The position numbers and the translations under genes were made by a program. Source: Arbacia lixula (lineage: Eukaryota; Echinodermata; Echinoidea; Arbacioida; Arbaciidae). Taken from it: 64,000 nt of DNA. A model generated the notes under the pieces. That model did no database searches, was not told the DNA's origin, and saw only the letters and a list, made by a program, of their open reading frames with translations. Each line of letters opens with the position of its first letter. The first letter of the stretch is position 1. The stretch covers positions 17,278,379 to 17,342,378 of the forward strand of contig OZ022596.1 in assembly GCA_963669155.1 (NCBI GenBank), written 5' to 3'. Shown piece by piece: positions 22,306-32,996 of this stretch.

Positions 22306-25188
22306 GTAGGAGCGGTGGTTGATGATGATGATGATGATGATGATGGTGATGATGGTGGTGGTGATGATGATGATGATGGTGATGGTGATGATGCTGATGA
22401 TGTTGGTGGTGGTGATAATGATGATGGTGATGGTGATAATGATGATGATGATGGTGATGATGATGATGGTGGTGGTGATGGTGATGATAATGATGATGGT
22501 GATGATTATGGTGATGATGATGGTGGTGGTGATGATGATAATGATGATGTTGATGGTGATGATGATAATGATGATGTTGATGGTGATGCTGATAATGATG
22601 ATGATGATGATGATGATGGTAATGATGGTGATGATGATGGTGATAATGATGACAATGATGATAATGATGATGATGGTGATGATGATAATAATGATGATGA
22701 TGGTGATGATGATGGTGGTGGTGTTGATGCTTATAAATGACAATGACGATGAACATGATGATGATGAGAATGATTATGATGATGATAGTAATGAAGATAT
22801 TCATGATAATGATGATAAGACCGTCATGGGATGATGGTGGTAATAACATATAAAAAATTACGTATATGATATCATAAAACAGCTCGACTATATCTATCTG
22901 TTCAATGTTGTATCGTATGTAATGCTTTCGCAATCATGAAATGCATAGACCCTTTGTTGGTAACGAAGAAAATGGTAATAATTAATCCATCACTAACTAA
23001 CTTCAACCATTCAATAACAATGAGTATCATCCACGTATTCATGATGAGCTGAATACTTCACTGGCCAAATCGATCACTCCAACTACTCAGGCACAGTGGA
23101 TCTATCCAGCAAAGCTCTGTAAAATCTACCAAATTGAATGTTTAAACTGAACACTCTTATAGGATTATCATACTGATATATTGTCCTCAAAATCGTACAT
23201 CTAGCTAGGCCCCTAACACATGGTTTGCGACAAATCGCAAAATGGCAAATGGCCAATCAACATTATTGTTGCATGCGCAATTTGTTTAAAAGACTGACCA
23301 GAACCTAATCAGAATTGTTCTTTCAAATTTGCAATTGATCGCAAACGTTTATGTTACAGGGCCCTGATCTGATCATAATATATCAACAATGAAATCAACA
23401 AACAAATACTGCCTTAACTCAGCTAGTCACCATTGGAGCTCACTCAATCTATCATCGGCATGATATTGACTCACCGTAGATGGGGTAGTTGTAGTTCGAC
23501 AGCCGGTTTGACTCTACTGTGGATAGAGTCAATGTGCAAACTTGTACAGCATCTTTTGCTTTTGAAGGATTCGTACAATTCGTACAAAACTGTTGTGGTT
23601 TTTTTTATCCAAGAGGACATCCAAGTTGGTATTCTGAAGAATGAAAAAAGAACTTATGACTTAAGTTTGAGTAAAGTCTCAAACTATGATTGGTCTTTAT
23701 ATTGGCACTGTCAAAAGAAGTTTGTTTTCATATGCTATGCCAATTTTTAGGTGGTCCGTGGTAATAGATAGTTAAATTCTTAATTTCGTTAGAATTTTTT
23801 ATATTCTTTATGAGGTGGTCTGTCATGCTTGTCAGATTACCTCTTAATTTCGTTAGACTTTTCTTTATAATCATGGCTCAGGGGGGTGTTTCACCAAGCT
23901 ATTCGTAAGTTTCGAACAACTATACGCACGACTGGTGATCCTTTCTTGTTCTTCATCAGAATATCTCGATGATTTTGATTCCCATCAGCTTAAATTGAAA
24001 TCTAATTTGTATAAATTAAAATTCTTGTTGTTAACAAATTTCTGAATACAACATTTATCATTTGTCAAATTTGATTAGGATTGTTGGAAATTAAATCCCA
24101 CTATGTTAAACAATAGTAAATTGGGTTATCTCATTTAGCACAAGAAAGTATCACCAGTCGTGCGTGAAGTCATTCTTGGCTTACGAACAGCTTGTTGAAA
24201 CACCCTCCTGAGCAGTTTGGTCTTTTATCCTAACTTTTTTTTCCTAAGTGCGTTTTAAAATACCGATTTAGGTCATTTGCATAAGATTTCTATCTCTGAG
24301 GCTCATTATAAGACTAAAAACGGACATGACTGCCAACATAAATCCTGATGTCACTCATTATGTACGGTATGGAGACAAAGCTGAAATAGAAACCAATTGA
24401 GGATCGATTTCAATTCAAAATTGATTTAATTACTAAAATCCTTCCACCATTTAGATTTCGAGTTTAAGCGATGAAACATTCTTATGGTGAATGCTTGATT
24501 AATTATCCCATCGATTATCAATAAAAGAATATTTTGGTGATAAGAGCGAGCAATAGCATTGTGTTAGTTAAGGATCGTCTTTAGTTAGATGATAAGAACA
24601 TACTTAGACCTATATAGGTGGGGTTCTTTTTTTAGTAAAGTTAAATCTAGCTTTCATGATTAGTATGTGCTGGTGCTTCTTTTCTTTTTCTAGTTTCCTG
24701 TATGAATCATGAACTACATATTTTGAGTTTTGTATTTGTGCATGTTTTATGCGAATGAAGACGAAATTGAATTAATTTATGAAAACAAATGTGTGGCATA
24801 ACCGTATCGTGAAGTCAATCAGATAAGATTTCACCGTATCTCTAAGTGACATAATTAATCATGTAAAAGAAAGAGAATTTTACGGCGTATTCGACCCCCT
24901 ATAACACCCCTTCCGTGCCCTATCCCCATGATCCCTGGCCCCCGCACCTTCCCGGTGGACCGTTCAGATTGCGCCCGCTCAGCCACCGACTCATACCACG
25001 GTGATCGTGCGCCAGGGACAGCCCGTGCCCAACAACTACCTCGCCTACGCGATCCTAGTCACGCTCTTCTGCTGCTTGCCGTTCGGGATCGTAGCTATCG
25101 TCAAATCACAGGATGTAAGTATATACCGCTATCCTATGACCTCTCTCTCTCTCTCTTTCTCTCTCTCTCAGTCTATCTCCCTCTGTCC

Positions 25189-25219
<31 letters not shown>

Positions 25220-25869
25220 TCACTCTCTCTCCCCCCTCTTTCTCCCCCCCCCCTCTCTCTCTCTCCCTCTCTCTCCCTCTCTCTCTGTCTCTCTCCTACT
25301 CTCACTCCCTGCCTCTCACCCCCCCACCCTTCGCCCCCCACCCTTCGCCCCCCGCCCCCCCCCCCCCATTTTTTCTTTATGTCTCTGTCTCTCTTTGTCT
25401 CTCTCTCTCACTCACACCTGTCCCTGTGCCATCAAGCCCCCTATTCCTTGGTATTCTGGTTATATCGTCAAACCACAGTAAACAAGTATCACCTTCTTTG
25501 TAAGACGGGGCACGCATTCGATGGGAAAAGTGCCCTAAATCACCAATCAGTAGCCATGGTAACAGCGGAAATGCCCATAGTTCATAAGATGTTTCCATGG
25601 TAATTACGACATGCCGTGTTCTTCGTTGTCGCCTCCAGGTTCGATCACGATATGACTCCGGTGACTACGAGGGGGCAGAGCAAGCTTCCAAGGACACGAA
25701 GAAGTGGGCGAAGATCGGGCTCATCACCGGCATCGTCTTCAATCTCATCTGGATCGTCGCCATCATCGTCTATTACGTCGTAGTCATCTCAGCCGTCACC
25801 AGCGTCGTCTCCAGCTTCAGTTTCGATCCTTGGGACTACCATGACTACGGTTCCACCATGTCCTCCTAG
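22282..25869 (+). CDS. CD225/dispanin family membrane protein, gene 2 (three exons)
   Basis: Joined exons 22282-22305, 24968-25114 and 25639-25869 give 133 residues, a typical dispanin length. The predicted N-terminus is MMNEPQVQ, then a proline-rich tail IAPAQPPTHTTVIVRQGQPV, a first hydrophobic segment LAYAILVTLFCCLPFGIVAI with paired Cys at residues 43-44, the loop VRSRYDSGDYEGAEQASKDT, KKWAKIG, and a second membrane helix ending IVYYVVVISAV. The C-terminus SFSFDPWDYHDYGSTMSS is aromatic and acidic. It is the paralogue of gene 1, 11 kb upstream, in the same orientation and with the same intron position, so the pair probably arose by tandem duplication. Exons 2 and 3 are secure; the eight-codon first exon is inferred from its ATG, in-phase CAG/GTAGG donor and matching phase. 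Confidence 0.85.
22318..22735 (+). repeat. (GAT/GGT)n trinucleotide tract
   Basis: About 415 bp of GATGATGATGGTGATGATG-type repeat, interrupted by GGT and AAT triplets. Frames through it encode poly-Asp, poly-Met/Val (+) or poly-His and poly-Ile (-); none is treated as a gene. It begins 12 bp after the putative donor of dispanin-2 exon 1. Confidence 0.95.
22736..24967 (+). other. Intron 1 of dispanin gene 2
   Basis: AT-rich intron sequence, with a MITE at 23881-24208. No other exon recognised; the frame at 23433-23750 has no recognisable protein features. Confidence 0.5.
23881..24208. mobile_element. MITE family with GGTGTTTCACCAAG termini, copy 2
   Basis: Left end GGGGGGTGTTTCACCAAGCT and right end AGCTTGTTGAAACACCCTCC are inverted repeats. 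The interior shares TTAGCACAAGAAAGTATCAC and CATTCTTGGCTTACGAACAG with the copy at 3231-3567. Confidence 0.8.
24968..25114 (+). CDS. Dispanin gene 2, exon 2
   Basis: Acceptor CCGTTCAG ends at 24967; donor GTAAGT starts at 25115. 147 nt, phase 0 at both ends, 49 codons. Upstream the frame is closed by TGA at 24929, which limits the exon. GC-rich at third positions compared with its AT-rich surroundings. Confidence 0.85.
25139..25430 (+). repeat. (CT)n/poly-C tract in dispanin-2 intron 2
   Basis: CT-rich low complexity with C-runs (25244-25253, 25358-25367). It fills over half of the 524-bp intron. Open frames through it are artefacts. Confidence 0.95.
25639..25869 (+). CDS. Dispanin gene 2, terminal exon
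   Basis: Acceptor GTCGCCTCCAG ends at 25638. 76 codons plus TAG. Encodes the conserved GDYEGAEQASKDTKKW loop and the C-terminal transmembrane helix. (GA)n follows directly at 25887-25932. Confidence 0.9.
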   Translation, partial: VRSRYDSGDYEGAEQASKDTKKWAKIGLITGIVFNLIWIVAIIVYYVVVISAVTSVVSSFSFDPWDYHDYGSTMSS

Positions 25870-25886
25870 AAATGCACTTATCGGAC

Positions 25887-25889
25887 AGA

Positions 25890-25932
<43 letters not shown>
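25887..25932 (+). repeat. (GA)n microsatellite
   Basis: Pure GA repeat in the presumed 3' UTR of dispanin gene 2. Confidence 0.97.
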
Positions 25933-25936
<4 letters not shown>

Positions 25937-26567
25937 AGAAGTAATCACCAATTTAAACTGCAGTACTGTCTAACCTTATTTGGAGAGTCGCCCTTACTCA
26001 AATAAGACATTCATGATTTAAGAAGGGAAACATACAGGAACTCGGGCTAAATATCATTTCAATGATGTATGACATTGTACGAATGGAAATCTTTCTGCGC
26101 CACTAAGGCTCATTGTGTTCAATTAATACACGCAAATACCATAGAGCAGCAGTTGGCTTGGTATGTGGGATTCGACGCACACGGGTTCAGATATCAAACA
26201 ATGCATCATGTTTACGGTCTTTACAAACTCATTCATGTGTAAGATAACAATGAATAATGAACATGATAGTTAGGATAGATATCACACAACAATCGTTAAA
26301 ATTCGTAGCGTTTGCATAACAATCCAGTACTGTTATGTTAAATGATTAAATATTATATACGATTTACTTAATGATATTCACGTGTTCTTGATTGACGGTG
26401 CGTATATTTTTTACGTAATAATGACGAGAATGTTTGGAAACATTAAATGAGGTACGTGGTGGTATGATAATCTGAGATTCTTGTCGTATCGTAATTGCAA
26501 TGAGACTTCCTTGCTATAAAGCTGGAGTTTATCGCGTGACTCAGTGATCACATTCATTAAAAAAAAA

Positions 26568-27003
26568 AGTCACCCTGAAAATATGTTAGTTTCAATAAAA
26601 GCCGAAGCAGGAAAGAAAAAAAAATCCGTCAAAGGATTAGAAAGTTAACTGATTTTGTGACGTCATGTGCGAGTTGCTCTTCCATATGTGGTGTGCTGTG
26701 TACTTCCATTGATCCTTTTCTGCTTTTGATGAAGGAATATATTCTTTTTTACAGAGGTATGTTTAAAAAAAAAAACGTGTTTTAATGATGTATCGATATG
26801 TAAAATGATGCATAGGCTTTTGCAAAAAAACGAAATTAAAAAAGAAATAGTACACAAAATTTGGAAGAGCATCTCGCACGTAGCGACACAAAATCAAAAA
26901 CTATCTTTTGATGGTTTTTCATCAAACCTTTACTAATATGTTTCTTTCATGTTTGTGCTTTTATCAAAACCAGCTTAAAATCAGGATGGACTATCTCTTT
27001 AAC
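26568..27003. mobile_element. AAAGGGATAGTCCACCCTGA-type MITE, diverged copy
   Basis: AGTCACCCTGAAAATATGTT at the left and AAATCAGGATGGACTATCTC at the right are decayed termini. Shared internal blocks include TTTGATGGTTTTTCATCAAA and TTTTGTGACGTCATG. Confidence 0.75.
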
Positions 27004-27539
27004 ATTGACGAGGCTCAGTCCGAAAGGGATTAAGTCAAAGTAATTATTGTTTTACTCTACTTAATGTTCTTCATGGGTATGAATGGAAAAATATCCTCTT
27101 TTTAATTCCAGAGGATAGTTTGAAACTTTTAAGACGCGAAAACCATGTCTTATCAAAAAAGAGCCCAAATGCAAATAACGTTCATTCTAAAGGACTTAAA
27201 TGCACAACAGTCATTTTTATTCGAATATTCATTGGAAGAATTTACTTTTTTTTAAAGATTGTATATTCTTGATCTAAGGCGATACCTCTTTCACGGAAAA
27301 TGAATTTGAGATTTAATTTATGGTTGAGTAGAAATCAGTAAATTGGCCGATGTTGGTTTAGTAGGAATCACCTGCGATGGATTTAATCACTTTTCAAAGG
27401 ATCATCTTCACTTGATCTCACTACACGGTCTTCATTTTTTAGGTAAATATGTGAACTGTTCATGTTCACCGCGACGAGTACATGTATTACCATGGTGTAT
27501 GAACATTGGAAACACGTTTACGCCCTCTATAGGCACCTC

Positions 27540-27863
27540 CTCTCTCTCTCTCTCCCTTTCTCTCTCTCTCTCTCCCTCCCCCTCTTTCTCCCTTTCTATT
27601 TCACTCTCCTTCTCTCTCTCTCTCTCCCTCCCCCTCTTTCTCCCCTTCTATTTCACTCTCTTTCTCTCTTTCTCTCCCTCCCCCTATCTCTCTCTCATTC
27701 TCTGTCTCTCAATTTGGCTCTCTTTCTTTCTCTCTCCCTCTGTCTCTCTCATTCTCTCTCCCACTGTCTCTCTCATTCTGTCTCTGTCTCTTTCATTCTC
27801 TGTCTCTCTTTGTCTCTCCCTCCCCCCGCCCCCTCTCTCTCTCTATCTCTCTATCTCTCTTTA
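27540..27863 (+). repeat. (CT)n low-complexity tract
   Basis: About 320 bp of CT repeat with CCCTCCCCCTCTTTCTCCC interruptions repeated twice. Two long frames through it are not genes. Confidence 0.96.
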
Positions 27864-29099
27864 CCGTCTACTTTCATACAAGGTGCAATGAGAAGCTTTG
27901 TTCAAGGAAACAAAAACTGTGGCCATTCGAGATAGGTAATCTTTCTATACCTGTGGTCAATACTGCAACACATGTAGGTTGCCTACGCGATCCCAAGAAT
28001 AGCCGTCTTCAGGTACACACCATTCTTTGTTCGATGAGACCAATGTTTCAATGAGAAACAATTTCCCTAAGCTAAGTGGTAAAAAAAACACCACTACAAT
28101 CTGGTCATTATAAGCAGGGGGTCATCGGTGAAACTCGAATTAAAAACCGATTTAAAGGTTATCCCGTCCCTTTTGCAGACCTAATTCTAAAAGTTCCCTG
28201 ACTTTGTCATCATTTGAGGGAGAGTGGCTATAACCTTTACCTGGAATCAACAAAGCGTAATATTCAGTTTTTAGGAAATAATCTTCCATAATTGATCGAG
28301 CTTTCTTTTTTCGTACCACGAAAATAGTCCATGATTTCAAAAAGTCGGCATTCAATTTGAATCAAATCTCAGTGAAAACTCGTTAGATTTTCATTTATTC
28401 TACGGGAGTTACAGTACCTCTGACCTTAAAATTTCATAGTTGGTATCCTAAAGATACGTGCTAAATATGTGCAAACTTTCATAAAGTTTGCAGATGTTTG
28501 TAAAATGGACGGGTCATCTTTAAGAGAAATAATGACATGAATAGCTGGCTTTGATGTAGTGGCTACTTTATTACAGATTGCAATGAGTCGCATATTTCAA
28601 GGGGAATGACCAATGTGGCCATACTAGATAGGCTGCACATCAAGAATGCTCGAGGATGACAAGAAACAGAGCCTTGAAACGTATGCACTCTTCATGTACA
28701 ATATTCTGCATTCATTTATTCATTTCCATATTTATATTTGCAGAATGGTCTCCCCAGTTATGGAACTACATGTACTGTCACTGAGGGCCCTGACAGATTA
28801 AAACTACACATTCTATCACAATATCAACGAAAACCGTGGTAAAATCATGTTATTTTTACATAGGTCTTTGCTAAAGCAGATTTAACTTTTGTTGTTTGAT
28901 TTTCTTAAGATTTTCCTCACTATGCTTCTGCAATGTTTCTGCTTCTCTGCAATTACCTTCTGTACAAATTAATAAGACTTAATAAAGGAGCAGGTTACAA
29001 TCTAAAAAAAAGAAAATATTCAAGAGAAAAGTCTCCCACCAAAATGAATCCATTTCCTAATATTGCACAAGGCAGTGAGGACCAATCTCAATTTACTGC
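27864..29099. other. No feature recognised
   Basis: AT-rich intergenic sequence. I see no exon, RNA gene or clear repeat. Confidence 0.5.
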
Positions 29100-29370
29100 T
29101 ATCGTGATCAAAGCAGATACATGTATCTGCTATCGTGATTAAAGCAGATACATGTATCTGCTATCGTGATTAAAGCAGATACATGTATCTGCTATCGTGA
29201 TCAAAGCAGATACATGTATCTGCTATCGTGATTAAAGCAGATACATGTATCTGCTATCGTGATCAAAGCAGATACATGTATCTGCTATCGTGATCAAAGC
29301 AGATACATGTATCTGCTATCGTGATCAAAGCAGATACATGTATCTGCTATCGTGATCAAAGCAGATACCT
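29100..29370. repeat. 31-bp array of perfect palindromes, about 9 copies
   Basis: Each unit contains GCAGATACATGTATCTGC, an 18-bp perfect palindrome, separated by TATCGTGATTAAA or TATCGTGATCAAA. The first palindrome is at 29113-29130. Confidence 0.95.
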
Positions 29371-30214
29371 GCTATTGACTAACCTCTGCCCATAGCGAGT
29401 GCATAGGGACAGACGATCGCACTGTACGAAACCTAGAAGTTTGACAGTCGTTTGGTTCACCGACTGGCAATTAACGCGAGGTCAGGTTTTACATATTCCA
29501 CACACGCACAGCATTACCCTCGCTGTATGATACTGTACAACCTTCATATGACAATTAGTTCAATTAAAGTAAGAGAATTTTTTTTTTGGGGGGGGGGGTG
29601 GGGAGGATATGTCAGCAAGAAAATGATATAAAGATTTAAGTACCGAGAGAAGGAGAGAAATGGAAATTAACAATGTATTATTTATTTTATAAATAATGTC
29701 AGAACTTTATAAGACTATTATCTACATCTCTCTTTTCACTGTCCCATTTTATCTGTCCTTCTCTCTTTCCTCCATTTCAGAGAGGGGGGGGGGGGCTTTT
29801 TTACTCCTGGGAGTTTCTCTTCTTCCTATCTCTGGTAAGAAAGAGCTTTTAGATCGCACAGGCCATGTGCACTTTCACAAAATCTAATTACTTGACAATT
29901 CTTGGTCATGATATTGCCTCAATATATTTCATCACATTTAGTAGACAAATAATGCTTTTATGATCTACTAGACTATAGTACCCACATGCACCTGTAATGA
30001 GACGAGTGATTTGAGCTGCTGGTTGTGTCTTAATAAAAGCATAATATGCAGTGTAAACATGTAAACATATAAACATAAATATATATATATATATATATTT
30101 TGTGAAAGAAATGTATGAAGAGAACAATGGTAGGCGTAGCTTAAATCAAGGTTCCCCAGAGCTATCTACCCTTTGGAAAAATTGGTGATGCCGAAAAAGT
30201 GTCTCTGCCGGGAC

Positions 30215-30243
<29 letters not shown>

Positions 30244-30247
<4 letters not shown>

Positions 30248-30433
30248 ATCCGAAGAGGGAGGTCGAAGAGGGCCGTTGCAAGACATTGTATACCACTAGT
30301 TATAGGACCAAGCTTTCGGGCACCCGCCCTTCATCAGGATCTTCCCGATTTTCCCGATCTTCCCGATTTTGGTGTACTAGTGGTATACAATGTCTTGCAA
30401 CAGCCCTCTTCGACCCCCCTCTTCGGATCACAC
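30244..30433. repeat. ~190-bp inverted repeat with ~57-bp arms
   Basis: TGTGATCCGAAGAGGGAGGT at the left pairs with CCCCCTCTTCGGATCACA at the right; the arms extend inward through GTTGCAAGACATTGTATACC to ACTAGT. The loop has a 12-bp tandem repeat TCTTCCCGATTT. An (AT)n precedes it at 30212-30236 and ATATAT follows, so it may be an insertion into a TA repeat. Confidence 0.9.
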
Positions 30434-31045
30434 ATATATGACGAAGAACCACAAAAAACGTACATCACCGAGACTGATCACAATTATATATAAAAGAAGA
30501 ATATAGGTTGCGATGGGGCTGATTACTAGCATAGGAAGACAAACAAATTTTCAGTCATAGACCTTTATCAAGAAAAAAAAAATTGAATAATTTTTCTTCT
30601 CCAGCGTTTGATTCAATTTGTTTGTCTTCACCTATATATACATATATCAAGCAATCCATCAGCAAGTCCGCTCCAGACCCGGGGTTCAGTTCTTGCTCTG
30701 AAGACTGCGTAACAAAGACCTGTCTACTGCTTGGTGTTATCAAACTATGATAGTTGCTGCCTTCCTCTCCCTCGCTCTCCTTCCAGCATTCCTTACCTCC
30801 TCTCCTAATCGTATGTCAGGCAAACTTCATACAAGCTTTCTCTTCTCTGCAGTATATATATTTGTATCCATTTTTCATATACAATGCATGTCCATATTAT
30901 TTGAATCACAGATCCGAAGTCATCTTCTTGATTGTCAGTTGTTGGCAAGTTCTAGGTGCGATATGTACACGGAGACCAAATCAAGTCTGTGAATGACGTC
31001 AGCCTTCATCTGCCACTTGTGTCTGACTTCACCATGAATGTATAT
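30434..31045. other. No feature recognised
   Basis: Non-coding sequence between an inverted repeat and the 68-bp array. It may contain the far 3' UTR or polyadenylation site of ATG101 (minus strand), but I see no good signal. Confidence 0.4.
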
Positions 31046-31049
31046 AAAC

Positions 31050-32925
31050 CACATAGAGACTCGGGCTGTTTGGTAGATCACAGGGTAGCAAGCTGGTAAT
31101 GGCTCACAGGGCTAAACCACATAGAGACTGAGTCTGTTTGGTAGATCACAGGGTAGCAAGCTGGTAATGGCTCACAGGGCTAAACCCCATAAAGACCCAG
31201 TCTGTTTGGTAGATCACAGGGTAGCAAGCTGGTAATGGCTCACAGGGCTAAACCCCATAGAGACTCAGTCTGTTTGGTAGATCACAGGGTAGCAAGCTGG
31301 TAATGGCTCACAGGGCTAAACCCCATAAAGACTCAGTCTGTTTGGTAGATCACAGGGTAGCAAGCTGGTAATGGCTCACAGGGCTAAACCCCATAGAGAC
31401 TGAGTCTGTTTAGTAGATCACAGGGTAGCAAGCTGGTAATGGCTCACAGGGCTAAACCACATAAAGACCCAGTCTGTTTGGTAGATCACAGGGTAGCAAG
31501 CTGGTAATGGCTCACAGGGCTAAACCCATAGAGACTCAGTCTGTTTGGTAGATCACAGGGTAGCAAGCTGGTAATGGCTCACAGGGCTAAACCACATAGA
31601 GACTGAGTCTGTTTGGTAGATCACAGGGTAGCAAGCTGGTAATGGCTCATAGGGCTAAACCCCATAAAGACCCAGTCTGTTTGGTAGATCACAGGGTAGC
31701 AAGCTGGTAATGGCTCACAGGGCTAAACCACATAAAGACCCAGTCTGTTTGGTAGATCACAGGGTAGCAAGCTGGTAATGGCTCACAGGGCTAAACCACA
31801 TAGAGACTGAGTCTGTTTGGTAGATCACAGGGTAGCAAGCTGGTAATGGCTCACAGGGCTAAACCCCATAAAGACCCAGTCTGTTTGGTAGATCACAGGG
31901 TAGCAAGCTGGTAATGGCTCACAGGGCTAAACCACATAGAGACTCTGGCTGTTTGGTAGATCACAGGGTAGCAAGCTGGTAATGGCTCACAGGGCTAAAC
32001 CACATAAAGACCCAGTCTGTTTGGTAGATCACAGGGTAGCAAGCTGGTAATGGCTCACAGGGCTAAACCACATAGAGACTCTGGCTGTTTGGTAGATCAC
32101 AGGGTAGCAAGCTGGTAATGGCTCACAGGGCTAAACCCCATAAAGACCCAGTCTGTTTGGTAGATCACAGGGTAGCAAGCTGGTAATGGCTCACAGGGCT
32201 AAACCACATAAAGACCCAGTCTGTTTGGTAGATCACAGGGTAGCAAGCTGGTAATGGCTCACAGGGCTAAACCCCATAGAGACTCAGTCTGTTTGGTAGA
32301 TCACAGGGTAGCAAGCTGGTAATGGCTCACAGGGCTAAACCCCATAGAGACTCAGTCTGTTTGGTAGATCACAGGGTAGCAAGCTGGTAATGGCTCACAG
32401 GGCTAAACCCCATAGAGACTCAGTCTGTTTGGTAGATCACAGGGTAGCAAGCTGGTAATGGCTCACAGGGCTAAACCCCATAGAGACTCAGTCTGTTTGG
32501 TAGATCACAGGGTAGCAAGCTGGTAATGGCTCACAGGGCTAAACCCCATAAAGACTCAGTCTGTTTGGTAGATCACAGGGTAGCAAGCTGGTAATGGCTC
32601 ACAGGGCTAAACCCCATAGAGACTCAGTCTGTTTGGTAGATCACAGGGTAGCAAGCTGGTAATGGCTCACAGGGCTAAACCCCATAGAGACTCAGTCTGT
32701 TTGGTAGATCACAGGGTAGCAAGCTGGTAATGGCTCACAGGGCTAAACCCCATAAAGACTCAGTCTGTTTGGTAGATCACAGGGTAGCAAGCTGGTAATG
32801 GCTCACAGGGCTAAACCCCATAGAGACTCAGTCTGTTTGGTAGATCACAGGGTAGCAAGCTGGTAATGGCTCACAGGGCTAAACCCCATAGAGACTCAGT
32901 CTGTCTGGTAGATCACAGGGCTAGA
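31050..32925. repeat. 68-bp minisatellite at the ATG101 stop codon, about 27 copies
   Basis: The unit begins GGCTAAACCCCATAGAGACT and includes TTTGGTAGATCACAGGGTAG and CAAGCTGGTAATGGCTCACA. Reading the minus strand, the array starts at the very end of the ATG101 coding sequence: TAGCCCTGTGATCTACC includes the last codon and TGA stop (32913-32915), and CCTGTGATCTACC recurs in every unit. It therefore occupies the ATG101 3' UTR or immediate 3' flank. Units alternate CATAGAGACT and CATAAAGACC types. Confidence 0.96.
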
Positions 32926-32996
32926 GTGTCACGAACCAGCTTCTTGACTGCAGTACCTACTGAAGCATTGGTGGGGCCGGAGTTCTGGCAGGTGAT
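32913..32996 (-). CDS. ATG101: ATG101 exon 7 (terminal)
   Basis: Acceptor CTCTCTCAG; 27 codons ([20 protein letters not shown] then VRDTLAL) plus TGA at 32913-32915. Corresponds to the C-terminal strand and helix of the human protein, which ends RRLIKDTLAL. Confidence 0.95.
   Translation of the reverse strand: MTCQNSGPTNASVGTAVKKLVRDTLAL

Noticed and set aside
22210-22933. Long frames rich in His, Ile, Asp or Met across 22.2-22.9 kb
   Set aside because: All are readings of one GAT/ATC trinucleotide repeat in different frames.
29100-29370. Regular palindromic repeat with short constant spacers, CRISPR-like at first glance
   Set aside because: Spacers are identical rather than unique and the genome is eukaryotic; it is a plain tandem repeat.
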